DNA of 64,000 nt from Pseudomonas poae (GTDB taxonomy: Bacteria > Pseudomonadota > Gammaproteobacteria > Pseudomonadales > Pseudomonadaceae): NCBI RefSeq assembly GCF_001439785.1, contig NZ_JYLI01000027.1, forward strand, positions 1-64,000, given 5' to 3'. The position numbers were made by a program, and so were the translations under genes. The stretch's first letter is position 1. Every line of letters starts with the position of its first letter. Positions 27,431-35,399 of this stretch are shown in pieces. A model generated the notes under the pieces. The model had not been told where the DNA came from. It did not search any database and worked only from the letters and a program-made list of their open reading frames with translations.

Positions 27431-27863
27431 AGCGCCGCGCCCGCTGCGTGCGGGCGCCATGCTTTGGCAACTGGCCCAGATGCTGTGGGTCGGAGGCCTG
27501 TGGTTATTGCACATTGGCGTGTTGCCGGCATTGGGTCTGATTGGCCTGGCGCCGATGCTGATTGATGAGATTGATGGGTTATTGAGTGCGCTGCTGGTAG
27601 GTTTTGCGGCCGCATGCGTGACGCTCCAGGCACTGGTGCTGGTTACAGCCGAGGGTATTGGGAGTTTGTTGCGGGATATTCGCGGGCAACTATTGCTGAT
27701 GGCGTTGTATGCCTGTGCAATGTTTTGCGCGGTGCATATCTGGCTGCCGGAAGCGTTGCGCTGGCAGCTGTTCAGCTATCTTGTGTTAGGGTTTTCCGGT
27801 CTGGTGCTGGTGATGCAGCCGGCGCCGGGGTGGAGTGGCGGGGCGCGCGAGGCACGCCCTTGA
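27408..27863 (+). CDS. DUF4149-like small membrane protein
   Basis: 151 residues with four predicted membrane helices (about 20-45, 55-80, 95-115, 120-140). WQLAQMLWVGGLWLLHIGVLP resembles the start of DUF4149 proteins that follow greA in Pseudomonas. The function is unknown. The start is uncertain: the frame opens with TTG at 27408, overlapping greA by 23 bases, and the first ATG is 27459, which would leave the first helix almost at the N-terminus. Neither has a strong ribosome-binding site. It ends 9 bases before the convergent yhbY. Confidence 0.75.
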   Translation: MLKFVTSEAPRPLRAGAMLWQLAQMLWVGGLWLLHIGVLPALGLIGLAPMLIDEIDGLLSALLVGFAAACVTLQALVLVTAEGIGSLLRDIRGQLLLMALYACAMFCAVHIWLPEALRWQLFSYLVLGFSGLVLVMQPAPGWSGGAREARP

Positions 27864-27872
27864 CCCTTTTCA

Positions 27873-28181
27873 TTACTTGAAGCGATGAACGTTCGACAGT
27901 TGCTTGTTGACGCTGAAGTTCTTGCGATACAGCAGCGCCATCTTGCCGATGACCTGGACCAGGTCTGCCTTGCCGGCCTTGCACAGTTCTGCAATGGCCG
28001 CCAGGCGCGCTTCGCGATCAAGGATGTTGACCTTGATCTTGATCAGTTCGTGATCGCCCAATGCGCGTTCAAGTTCGGCTAAGACACCTTCAGTCAAACC
28101 GTTGTCAGCCACAATCAAAACTGGTTTCAGATGGTGGCCAATGGATTTGTACTGTTTCTTCTGCTCTTGAGTGAGCGGCAT
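27873..28181 (-). CDS. yhbY: YhbY-family RNA-binding protein (CRM domain)
   Basis: 102 residues forming one CRM domain: LTQEQKKQYKSIGHHLKPVLIVADNGLT, then HELIKIKVN, and the C-terminal QVIGKMALLYRKN. In E. coli YhbY binds the pre-50S ribosomal subunit. The surface GxxG-type loop (usual 'IGKKGL') is here VADNGLT. Divergent from rlmE with 105 bases between, an arrangement kept from E. coli to Pseudomonas. Confidence 0.93.
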   Translation of the reverse strand: MPLTQEQKKQYKSIGHHLKPVLIVADNGLTEGVLAELERALGDHELIKIKVNILDREARLAAIAELCKAGKADLVQVIGKMALLYRKNFSVNKQLSNVHRFK

Positions 28182-28286
28182 AATCTGACCCCTGCGTCTG
28201 ATCTTGTAAAAAGCGGCGGCCAGTTTACCCGAGCGAGTCCGGGACCGCCCAGTTAATCACGACCCGTTTTATTTTCGAGGTGGCCC

Positions 28287-28937
28287 GTGGCCCGTTCCAA
28301 AACTAGCCTTAAGTGGCTGCAAGAGCATTTCAACGATCCTTACGTCAAAAAGGCGCAGAAGGACGGCTACCGTTCTCGGGCCAGCTACAAATTGCTGGAG
28401 ATCCAGGACAAGGACAAATTGATTCGTCCAGGCATGAGCGTCATTGACCTGGGCGCGGCACCGGGTGGTTGGTCTCAGGTGACCAGTCGTCTGATTGGTG
28501 GGCAAGGCCGTTTGATCGCTTCCGACATCCTTGAGATGGACAGCATCCCCGATGTGACCTTTGTACACGGCGACTTTACCCAGGATTCGGTCCTGGCCGA
28601 GATTCTGGAAGCCGTGGGAAATTCTCAGGTGGACCTTGTGATTTCCGACATGGCCCCCAATATGAGTGGGTTACCGGCTGTAGATATGCCGCGCGCCATG
28701 TTCCTCTGTGAACTGGCGCTGGATCTGGCAGGTCGGGTGTTGCGCCCAGGTGGTGATTTTCTGGTGAAGGTCTTCCAGGGCGAAGGGTTTGACGAGTACC
28801 ACAAGAACATCCGCAAGCTGTTCGACAAGGTGCAGACGCGCAAGCCGGACTCTTCGCGAGACAGGTCCCGTGAACAGTATCTGCTGTGCCGCGGGTTTCG
28901 CGGAGTAGAGGGTGCGGCAAGCGAAGAGCGATTCTGA
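28287..28937 (+). CDS. rlmE: 23S rRNA Um2552 2'-O-methyltransferase RlmE (FtsJ/RrmJ)
   Basis: 216 residues. SAM-binding motif VIDLGAAPGGWSQV, acidic motif VDLVISDMAPNMSG, and the catalytic lysines in RSRASYKLLEIQ and GGDFLVKVFQGEG make up the K-D-K-E tetrad of RrmJ-type enzymes. It methylates the 2'-OH of U2552 in the A loop of the 50S subunit. The GTG at 28287 with GAGG upstream gives the conserved ARSKTSLKWLQEHF start. It is followed by ftsH, as in E. coli, though here 190 bases separate them. Confidence 0.97.
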   Translation: MARSKTSLKWLQEHFNDPYVKKAQKDGYRSRASYKLLEIQDKDKLIRPGMSVIDLGAAPGGWSQVTSRLIGGQGRLIASDILEMDSIPDVTFVHGDFTQDSVLAEILEAVGNSQVDLVISDMAPNMSGLPAVDMPRAMFLCELALDLAGRVLRPGGDFLVKVFQGEGFDEYHKNIRKLFDKVQTRKPDSSRDRSREQYLLCRGFRGVEGAASEERF

Positions 28938-28974
28938 TGTGTTCGAGCAGGGCGATAGGTTTTTTTAAATCGCT

Positions 28975-28995
28975 TTCGTAATGAAGCTTTACGAA
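28975..28995. promoter_or_regulatory. Inverted repeat TTCGTAA-N7-TTACGAA upstream of ftsH
   Basis: A perfect 7+7 dyad with a seven-base centre lies 37 bases after rlmE and 133 before the ftsH start. No T-run follows, so it is more like a protein-binding site than a terminator. The binding protein is unknown. Confidence 0.35.
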
Positions 28996-29128
28996 TATTG
29001 TGCAGTCAAAGTTTCACAAAGGGTTACAGACGGCGTCTGCAAGAGTTGTAGGTAATGTAGTAAGTTAGGCCGGTGAATATCATGCGAAGCGCGCGCCAGC
29101 AGCGGAGCTTGCTTCAGAGGGTAGTTAA

Positions 29129-31048
29129 TTGAACGATATGGCAAAGAATCTGATCCTGTGGTTGATCATTGCGGCTGTCCTGGTGACGGTGATGAACAAC
29201 TTCTCCAGCCCTAACGAGCCGCAGACCCTCAACTATTCCGACTTCATCCAGCAGGTCAAGGATGGCAAGGTCGAGCGCGTAGCGGTTGATGGCTACGTGA
29301 TTACCGGTAAGCGCAGCGATGGTGACAGCTTCAAGACCATCCGTCCGGCAATCCAGGACAATGGCCTGATTGGCGATCTGGTGGATAACCACGTGGTGGT
29401 TGAGGGCAAGCAACCTGAGCAGCAGAGCATCTGGACTCAGCTCTTGGTCGCGAGCTTCCCGATCCTGGTGATTATTGCAGTGTTCATGTTCTTCATGCGC
29501 CAGATGCAAGGCGGTGCGGGAGGCAAGGGCGGGCCAATGAGTTTCGGCAAGAGCAAGGCGCGCCTGCTCTCAGAAGATCAGGTGAAGACCACATTGGCGG
29601 ACGTTGCGGGTTGCGACGAGGCCAAGGAAGAAGTGGGCGAACTGGTTGAGTTCCTGCGCGATCCTGGCAAGTTCCAGCGCCTTGGCGGCCGTATTCCTCG
29701 CGGTGTGCTGATGGTTGGTCCTCCGGGTACTGGTAAAACCTTGCTGGCCAAGGCGATTGCCGGTGAAGCCAAGGTGCCTTTCTTTACGATTTCCGGCTCT
29801 GACTTCGTCGAGATGTTTGTCGGCGTCGGCGCCAGCCGTGTTCGTGACATGTTCGAACAGGCCAAGAAACACGCCCCGTGCATCATCTTTATCGATGAAA
29901 TCGACGCCGTTGGTCGCCATCGTGGTGCTGGCATGGGCGGTGGTCATGACGAACGTGAGCAGACCCTCAACCAGTTGCTGGTAGAGATGGACGGCTTCGA
30001 AATGAATGATGGCATCATTGTCATCGCGGCTACCAACCGGCCGGACGTACTGGACCCTGCGCTGCTGCGTCCAGGTCGTTTCGACCGTCAGGTGGTGGTC
30101 GGCTTGCCGGACATCCGTGGTCGCGAGCAGATCCTCAAAGTACACATGCGCAAAGTGCCAATGGGCGACGACGTGGCTCCTGCCGTGATTGCCCGTGGCA
30201 CGCCAGGCTTCTCCGGTGCCGACTTGGCCAACCTGGTGAACGAGGCGTCGCTGTTTGCCGCTCGTACCGGCAAGCGCATCGTTGAAATGAAAGAGTTCGA
30301 GCTGGCAAAAGACAAGATCATGATGGGCGCCGAGCGCAAATCCATGGTCATGTCCGAGAAAGAAAAGCAGAACACCGCTTATCACGAAGCGGGTCACGCC
30401 ATTGTCGGTCGCGTTGTGCCTGAGCACGACCCGGTTTACAAGGTGTCGATCATTCCTCGTGGTCGGGCACTGGGTGTCACCATGTTCCTGCCGGAAGAGG
30501 ATCGCTACAGCCTCTCCAAGCGCGCGCTGATCAGTCAGATCTGCTCGCTGTATGGTGGCCGGATTGCCGAAGAGATGACCCTGGGCTTCGACGGTGTGAC
30601 CACCGGTGCCTCCAACGACATCATGCGCGCCAGCCAGATTGCGCGGAACATGGTGACCAAATGGGGGCTGTCGGAAAAGCTGGGTCCGTTGATGTATGCC
30701 GAGGAAGAAGGTGAAGTGTTCCTGGGTCGTGGTGGTGGCGGTCAAAGTGCCAGCTTCTCCGGTGAAACTGCCAAGCTGATCGATTCTGAAGTACGCAGTA
30801 TCATCGACCAGTGCTATGGCACGGCCAAGCAGATCCTGACTGACAATCGCGACAAGCTGGACGCAATGGCTGACGCGCTGATGAAGTACGAGACCATTGA
30901 TGCTGATCAGATAGATGACATTATGGCCGGTCGTACTCCACGTGAGCCGCGCGACTGGGAAGGTGGTTCGGGCACTTCGGGCACTCCGCCCGTGGTTCAG
31001 AACGAACGTCCTGAAGCCCCGATTGGCGGTCCTGCAGCTGACCACTAA
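29129..31048 (+). CDS. ftsH: ATP-dependent membrane zinc protease FtsH
   Basis: 639 residues. Two membrane helices flank a periplasmic domain (about 5-25 and 100-120). The AAA+ module has Walker A GPPGTGKT at about 197-204 and Walker B IIFIDEIDAVG, and the protease has the HEAGH zinc site at 419-423. It degrades misfolded membrane proteins, LpxC-type regulators and sigma-32. The TTG start at 29129 (MNDMAKNLIL) is preferred because AGAGG lies nine bases upstream; the ATG at 29138 is 18 away. The non-ATG start may limit synthesis. folP follows after 8 bases. Confidence 0.96.
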   Translation: MNDMAKNLILWLIIAAVLVTVMNNFSSPNEPQTLNYSDFIQQVKDGKVERVAVDGYVITGKRSDGDSFKTIRPAIQDNGLIGDLVDNHVVVEGKQPEQQSIWTQLLVASFPILVIIAVFMFFMRQMQGGAGGKGGPMSFGKSKARLLSEDQVKTTLADVAGCDEAKEEVGELVEFLRDPGKFQRLGGRIPRGVLMVGPPGTGKTLLAKAIAGEAKVPFFTISGSDFVEMFVGVGASRVRDMFEQAKKHAPCIIFIDEIDAVGRHRGAGMGGGHDEREQTLNQLLVEMDGFEMNDGIIVIAATNRPDVLDPALLRPGRFDRQVVVGLPDIRGREQILKVHMRKVPMGDDVAPAVIARGTPGFSGADLANLVNEASLFAARTGKRIVEMKEFELAKDKIMMGAERKSMVMSEKEKQNTAYHEAGHAIVGRVVPEHDPVYKVSIIPRGRALGVTMFLPEEDRYSLSKRALISQICSLYGGRIAEEMTLGFDGVTTGASNDIMRASQIARNMVTKWGLSEKLGPLMYAEEEGEVFLGRGGGGQSASFSGETAKLIDSEVRSIIDQCYGTAKQILTDNRDKLDAMADALMKYETIDADQIDDIMAGRTPREPRDWEGGSGTSGTPPVVQNERPEAPIGGPAADH

Positions 31049-31056
31049 GGTTTGAA

Positions 31057-31908
31057 ATGACTTCTGCGTTGTCCTCCACCCGGTTGCCTTGCGGCAATCG
31101 GGTTCTTGATTTGGCCCATACACATGTTATGGGCATTCTCAATGTAACCCCCGATTCTTTCTCTGATGGTGGCCGCTTTAGTCATCTGGATGCAGCCTTG
31201 CGTCATGCAGAGGCCATGGTGTCGGCTGGCGCCACCTTGATTGATGTAGGTGGTGAGTCGACCCGGCCGGGCGCGCGCGTGGTCTCCCCCCTGGAGGAGT
31301 TGGAGCGGGTGGCGCCGATTGTCGAGCGCATCGCTCGCGAGCTGGACGTGATCATTTCGGTGGATACATCGACGCCCGCTGTAATGCGCGAGACCGCGCG
31401 GTTGGGCGCCGGCCTGATCAATGATGTGCGTGCGCTGAGGCGTGATGGCGCTCTGGATGCTGCTGCGGCGACCGGTCTGCCTGTCTGTCTGATGCATATG
31501 CTGGGCGAGCCCGGCAATATGCAGGACAATCCTCATTACGATGATCTGGTGGGCGAGGTAAGTGGCTTTCTCGCTGGGCGCATGGCGCAGTGTGCCGCTG
31601 CAGGCATTGCGCCTGAAAAGATCATTCTTGATCCGGGTTTTGGCTTCGCCAAGACGCTGCAGCATAATTTGAGCCTGTTCAAACATATGGAAGTCCTGCA
31701 TGCGCTTGGTCGACCGCTGCTGGTCGGGGTTTCACGAAAAAGCATGATAGGGCTGGCCTTGAATCGCCCGGTAGGTGAGCGTTTGTATGGCGGCCTTGCA
31801 TTGGCCGCGCTTGCTGTAGCCAAAGGTGCGCGCATTCTGCGAGTGCATGATGTTGCCGAGACTGTTGATGTGGTGCGCATGATTGCCGCTGTAGAATCAG
31901 CCGAATAA
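31057..31908 (+). CDS. folP: Dihydropteroate synthase
   Basis: 283 residues, TIM-barrel pterin-binding family. MGILNVTPDSFSDGGRF near the N-terminus is the pterin/metal signature; GATLIDVGGESTRPGA follows, and the pABA loop region ends KIILDPGFGFAKTLQHNLSL and GVSRKSMIG. It condenses pABA with hydroxymethyl-dihydropterin pyrophosphate in folate synthesis and is the sulfonamide target. FolK, the preceding enzyme, is encoded at 52.7 kb. It is part of the ftsH-folP-glmM line, 16 bases before glmM. Confidence 0.97.
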   Translation: MTSALSSTRLPCGNRVLDLAHTHVMGILNVTPDSFSDGGRFSHLDAALRHAEAMVSAGATLIDVGGESTRPGARVVSPLEELERVAPIVERIARELDVIISVDTSTPAVMRETARLGAGLINDVRALRRDGALDAAAATGLPVCLMHMLGEPGNMQDNPHYDDLVGEVSGFLAGRMAQCAAAGIAPEKIILDPGFGFAKTLQHNLSLFKHMEVLHALGRPLLVGVSRKSMIGLALNRPVGERLYGGLALAALAVAKGARILRVHDVAETVDVVRMIAAVESAE

Positions 31909-31924
31909 GAATGATGGAGCACTT

Positions 31925-33262
31925 ATGACTAAAAAATACTTTGGCACCGACGGTATCCGTGGTCGGGTCGGCGAATTTCCGATTACCCCTGATTTCATGC
32001 TCAAGCTGGGTTGGGCGGCAGGTATGGCGTTCCGCAGCATGGGCGCGTGCCGCATCCTGGTAGGCAAGGACACACGCATTTCAGGCTACATGTTCGAGTC
32101 CGCCCTGGAGGCAGGTCTATCCGCTGCCGGTGCCGACGTGATGTTACTGGGCCCAATGCCTACGCCTGCCATTGCGTACCTGACGCGTACCTTTCACGCT
32201 GAAGCCGGTATCGTGATCAGTGCTTCGCACAACCCGCATGATGACAACGGCATCAAGTTTTTCTCGGGGCAGGGCACAAAGTTGCCGGACGAGATCGAGT
32301 TGATGATCGAAGAATTGCTGGACGCGCCTATGACGGTGGTTGAATCCAGCAAGTTGGGCAAAGTGTCGCGGATCAACGACGCGTCCGGTCGCTATATCGA
32401 GTTCTGCAAAAGCAGTGTGCCAACCAGCACCAGTTTTGCCGGGTTGAAGATTGTGGTTGATTGCGCCCATGGCGCCACCTATAAGGTCGCGCCAAGCGTA
32501 TTCAAGGAGCTGGGTGCTGACGTGACCGTGCTGTCAGCCCAGCCCAACGGCTTGAACATCAACGACAACTGCGGCTCCACCCACATGGAGCAATTGCAGG
32601 CAGCAGTGCTTGCCGAGCACGCCGATCTGGGGATTGCCTTTGACGGTGACGGTGACCGCGTGCTGATGGTGGATCATACGGGCGCCGTGGTGGATGGTGA
32701 TGACCTGCTGTTCATCATCGCGCGGGACTTGCATGAGCGTAACAAGCTGCAAGGTGGCGTCGTCGGCACACTGATGAGCAACCTCGGGCTTGAGCTCGCG
32801 CTGGCTGACCTGGGTATTCCGTTTATCCGTGCCAATGTCGGCGACCGTTATGTGATTGCCGAGCTGCTCGAGCGTAACTGGCTGGTGGGTGGCGAGAACT
32901 CAGGGCACGTCGTGTGCTTCCAGCACACCACCACGGGTGATGCAATTATTGCCGCGCTGCAGGTACTGCTGGCCCTGCGTCGCCGCAAGGAGAGTCTGGC
33001 GCAGGCGCGTCAGGCCCTGCGCAAGTGTCCGCAGGTATTGCTCAATGTGCGTTTCGCTGGCGGTGAAAACCCAATCGAGCATCCGGCTGTCAAAGAGGCC
33101 TGCGAGCGCGTGACACTGGCAATGGAAGGGCGCGGGCGCGTGTTGCTGCGCAAGTCCGGTACAGAGCCTCTGGTGCGCGTCATGGTCGAAGGTGAAGACG
33201 AAACACAGGTTCGCGGCCATGCCGAAGACCTGGCAAAACTGGTAACTGAAGTTTGTGCCTGA
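31925..33262 (+). CDS. glmM: Phosphoglucosamine mutase
   Basis: 445 residues. It starts KKYFGTDGIRGRVGE; the phosphoserine loop ISASHNPHDDNG puts the active serine at 101; the metal loop DGDGDR and the sugar-binding GGENSGH and RKSGTEPLVRVM follow in the usual order of four domains. It converts glucosamine-6-phosphate to glucosamine-1-phosphate for UDP-GlcNAc, needed for peptidoglycan and LPS. The linkage to folP is conserved in proteobacteria. Confidence 0.98.
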   Translation: MTKKYFGTDGIRGRVGEFPITPDFMLKLGWAAGMAFRSMGACRILVGKDTRISGYMFESALEAGLSAAGADVMLLGPMPTPAIAYLTRTFHAEAGIVISASHNPHDDNGIKFFSGQGTKLPDEIELMIEELLDAPMTVVESSKLGKVSRINDASGRYIEFCKSSVPTSTSFAGLKIVVDCAHGATYKVAPSVFKELGADVTVLSAQPNGLNINDNCGSTHMEQLQAAVLAEHADLGIAFDGDGDRVLMVDHTGAVVDGDDLLFIIARDLHERNKLQGGVVGTLMSNLGLELALADLGIPFIRANVGDRYVIAELLERNWLVGGENSGHVVCFQHTTTGDAIIAALQVLLALRRRKESLAQARQALRKCPQVLLNVRFAGGENPIEHPAVKEACERVTLAMEGRGRVLLRKSGTEPLVRVMVEGEDETQVRGHAEDLAKLVTEVCA

Positions 33263-33328
33263 ATTCGGCTTGCCAGTGATGGTGTGGTTGGGTAACATCT
33301 GCGCCCACTTTGACCGACGGGGTACAGC

Positions 33329-34084
33329 ATGCGTCGCACGATGGTAGCTGGTAACTGGAAGATGCACGGTACCCGCGCCAGTGTCGCTGAGCTGATCGAC
33401 GGCCTTCGTGAGTTGGCCCTGCCTGGCGGTGTCGATGTTGCGGTTTTCCCGCCTTTGTTGCATGTCAGCCAAGTGGTTGATGGCTTGAAAGGTACGTCGA
33501 TTCAGGTCGGCGCGCAGAATTCTGCGGTGGAGCCCGGGCAAGGTGCCTTGACTGGTGAAGTTGCACCTAGTCAGTTGGTTGATGCGGGTTGCGCCTATGT
33601 ATTGGTTGGGCACTCCGAGCGTCGACAGTTGATGGGCGAAAGCGATCAGATGCTCAATCGCAAGTTCGCAGCGGCACAGGCCAGTGGCTTGATTCCGGTG
33701 TTGTGCGTAGGGGAGACCCTTGAGCAGCGCGAGTCTGGCAAGACGATTGAAGTTGTCTCGCGTCAGTTGGATAGCATCATTGACGAGCTGGGTGTTGATG
33801 CGTTTGCACGCGCGGTCATTGCTTACGAGCCAGTCTGGGCCATTGGCACCGGGCTGACTGCCACACCGCAACAAGCACAGGATGTGCACGCAGCCATTCG
33901 TGCGCAGTTGGCGGAAAAGAATTCTGAAGTCGCACAAGGTGTGCGTCTTCTATACGGCGGCAGCGTGAAGGCGGCCAATGCGGTCGAACTGTTCGGCATG
34001 CCGGATATCGATGGGGGGCTCATTGGTGGAGCTTCCCTGAATGCAGATGAGTTCGGTGCGATCTGTCGCGCCGCGGGAAACTGA
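33329..34084 (+). CDS. tpiA: Triosephosphate isomerase
   Basis: 251 residues. The catalytic triad is visible: Lys in VAGNWKMHG, His in LVGHSERRQ and Glu in IAYEPVWAIGTG. The phosphate-binding loop is LLYGGSVKAANA. It interconverts dihydroxyacetone phosphate and glyceraldehyde-3-phosphate. The gene lies 66 bases after glmM and 4 before secG; the position in this biosynthetic line is usual for Pseudomonas. Confidence 0.98.
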   Translation: MRRTMVAGNWKMHGTRASVAELIDGLRELALPGGVDVAVFPPLLHVSQVVDGLKGTSIQVGAQNSAVEPGQGALTGEVAPSQLVDAGCAYVLVGHSERRQLMGESDQMLNRKFAAAQASGLIPVLCVGETLEQRESGKTIEVVSRQLDSIIDELGVDAFARAVIAYEPVWAIGTGLTATPQQAQDVHAAIRAQLAEKNSEVAQGVRLLYGGSVKAANAVELFGMPDIDGGLIGGASLNADEFGAICRAAGN

Positions 34085-34088
34085 AAAA

Positions 34089-34472
34089 ATGCTGGAAACA
34101 GTCGTAGTCGTTTTTCATCTGTTGGCTGCCCTGGGCGTAGTTGCCCTGGTTTTGCTGCAGCAGGGCAAAGGTGCGGATGCTGGTGCGTCTTTCGGTGCAG
34201 GTGCTTCAAATACTGTGTTCGGAAGCCAAGGTTCCTCTACCTTTCTTAGTAAGTTTACTGCTATACTCGCCGCCGGTTTCTTCATAACCAGCTTGGGGTT
34301 AGGTTACTTTGCTAAAGAGAAAGCTCATGTGCTGACTCAAGCAGGTTTGCCAAATCCAGCAGTGTTGGAAGTGCCAAAGGCGAAACCGGCTTCTGATGAT
34401 GTCCCGGTGCTTCAAGAGCAAAAGTCGGCTACTCCAGCGACTGACGTACCTCCAGCTCAAGAGCAGAAGTAA
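34089..34472 (+). CDS. secG: Preprotein translocase subunit SecG
   Basis: 127 residues. Two membrane helices (about 3-24 and 55-75) flank the conserved loop LLQQGKGADAGASFGAGASNTVFG. The charged, proline-rich C-terminal tail (about 40 residues) is common in this genus. SecG joins SecYE and helps the SecA motor. ATG at 34089 is four bases after the tpiA stop. A tRNA-Leu gene begins 22 bases downstream, leaving no room for a promoter, so secG and the tRNA are probably cotranscribed as in E. coli. Confidence 0.97.
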   Translation: MLETVVVVFHLLAALGVVALVLLQQGKGADAGASFGAGASNTVFGSQGSSTFLSKFTAILAAGFFITSLGLGYFAKEKAHVLTQAGLPNPAVLEVPKAKPASDDVPVLQEQKSATPATDVPPAQEQK

Positions 34473-34494
34473 GAAGGGTTGTAAACGCTGTATT

Positions 34495-34580
34495 GCCGAG
34501 GTGGTGGAATTGGTAGACACGCAACCTTGAGGTGGTTGTGCCCATAGGGTGTAGGGGTTCGAGTCCCCTTCTCGGTACCA
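34495..34580 (+). tRNA. tRNA-Leu (anticodon GAG)
   Basis: 86 bases with encoded CCA. Acceptor GCCGAGG pairs with the 3' side through two G-U pairs. Anticodon stem CAACC/GGTTG holds GAG at 34529-34531, reading CUC/CUU. A long variable arm marks it as a class II tRNA, and the T-arm is GGGGTTCGAGTCCCC. It directly follows secG. Confidence 0.96.
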
Positions 34581-34591
34581 ATTATCAAGAG

Positions 34592-34612
34592 AGCCCGCTG
34601 TTGCGGGCTTTC
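34592..34612 (+). terminator. Terminator after tRNA-Leu
   Basis: AGCCCGC-TGTT-GCGGGCT followed by TTCTT, 12 bases after the tRNA CCA. It ends the secG-tRNA-Leu transcript. Confidence 0.8.
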
Positions 34613-34631
34613 TTGTAGGTGGAAGGTTACA

Positions 34632-34660
34632 TTGACCCTGTAAGGGATCGGTCGTATACT
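34632..34660 (+). promoter_or_regulatory. Strong sigma-70 promoter of the initiator tRNA
   Basis: TTGACC (34632-34637), a 17-base spacer and TATACT (34655-34660) nearly match the consensus, 16 bases before the mature tRNA. This is likely also the main promoter for the rimP-nusA-infB operon by read-through. Confidence 0.85.
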
Positions 34661-34676
34661 TCCGCCCCAGCTTTGT

Positions 34677-34753
<77 letters not shown>

Positions 34754-34762
34754 GTTTTAGCG

Positions 34763-34853
34763 GAGCCCCTTTTAAGGGGCTTTTTGTTAGCTGGACACTT
34801 TCAACGCCGCTGTTCGACGGCGTTTCAAGGATGGGCGTTTCGCCCATTTTTTT
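34763..34853 (+). terminator. Three tandem hairpins between tRNA-fMet and rimP
   Basis: First, AGCCCCTTTTAAGGGGCT with TTTTT (34764-34786). Second, AACGCCG/CGGCGTT (34803-34824), without T-run. Third, ATGGGCG-TTTC-GCCCAT with seven Ts (34831-34853). Only 40 bases remain before rimP. The first and third have intrinsic-terminator form, so expression of rimP-nusA-infB seems to need read-through. Confidence 0.75.
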
Positions 34854-34893
34854 ATTTTGCACAGCATGCACATACATGCACGAGGGGGTTCAG

Positions 34894-35352
34894 GTGTCGA
34901 GCAAGCTAGAAGAGTTGCAGGCCTTGCTGGCCCCGGTGGTCGTGGCCCTAGGCTATGAATGCTGGGGTATTGAGTTCTCGGCTCAAGGTCGCCACTCAAT
35001 GTTGCGCGTTTATATCGATAAAGAGGGCGGCGTGCTGGTGGACGATTGTGCCATTGTCAGCCGACAGATCAGCGGTGTGCTGGATGTTGAAGATCCGATT
35101 TCCGTTGAATACACCCTCGAAGTTTCCTCGCCAGGCATGGAACGCCCACTGTTCACTATTGATCAGTTTGCAAAATTTGCCGGTGAACAAGTGAAGATCA
35201 AGCTGCGCTCTCCCTTTGAAGGGCGACGCAACTTTCAGGGCCTTCTGCGCGGTGTAGAAGAACAGGATGTCGTGGTGCAGGTAGAAGACCATGAGTTCCT
35301 GTTGCCGATCGATATGATCGACAAGGCCAACATTATTCCCAGTTTTGACTGA
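34894..35352 (+). CDS. rimP: Ribosome maturation factor RimP
   Basis: 152 residues. N-terminal alpha/beta domain (KLEELQALLAPVVVALGYECWGIEF, DDCAIVSRQISGVLDVEDPI) with the EVSSPGMERPL signature, then an SH3-like C-terminal domain. It assists 30S subunit maturation. The GTG at 34894, five bases after GAGGGGG, gives the conserved SSKLEELQ start; the frame extends upstream to 34831 without homology. First gene of the nusA operon. Confidence 0.96.
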   Translation: MSSKLEELQALLAPVVVALGYECWGIEFSAQGRHSMLRVYIDKEGGVLVDDCAIVSRQISGVLDVEDPISVEYTLEVSSPGMERPLFTIDQFAKFAGEQVKIKLRSPFEGRRNFQGLLRGVEEQDVVVQVEDHEFLLPIDMIDKANIIPSFD

Positions 35353-35399
35353 GACGCGGATCCCGCGGATCCAATGGCTTGCGAAAGGCGAGGCGTACG

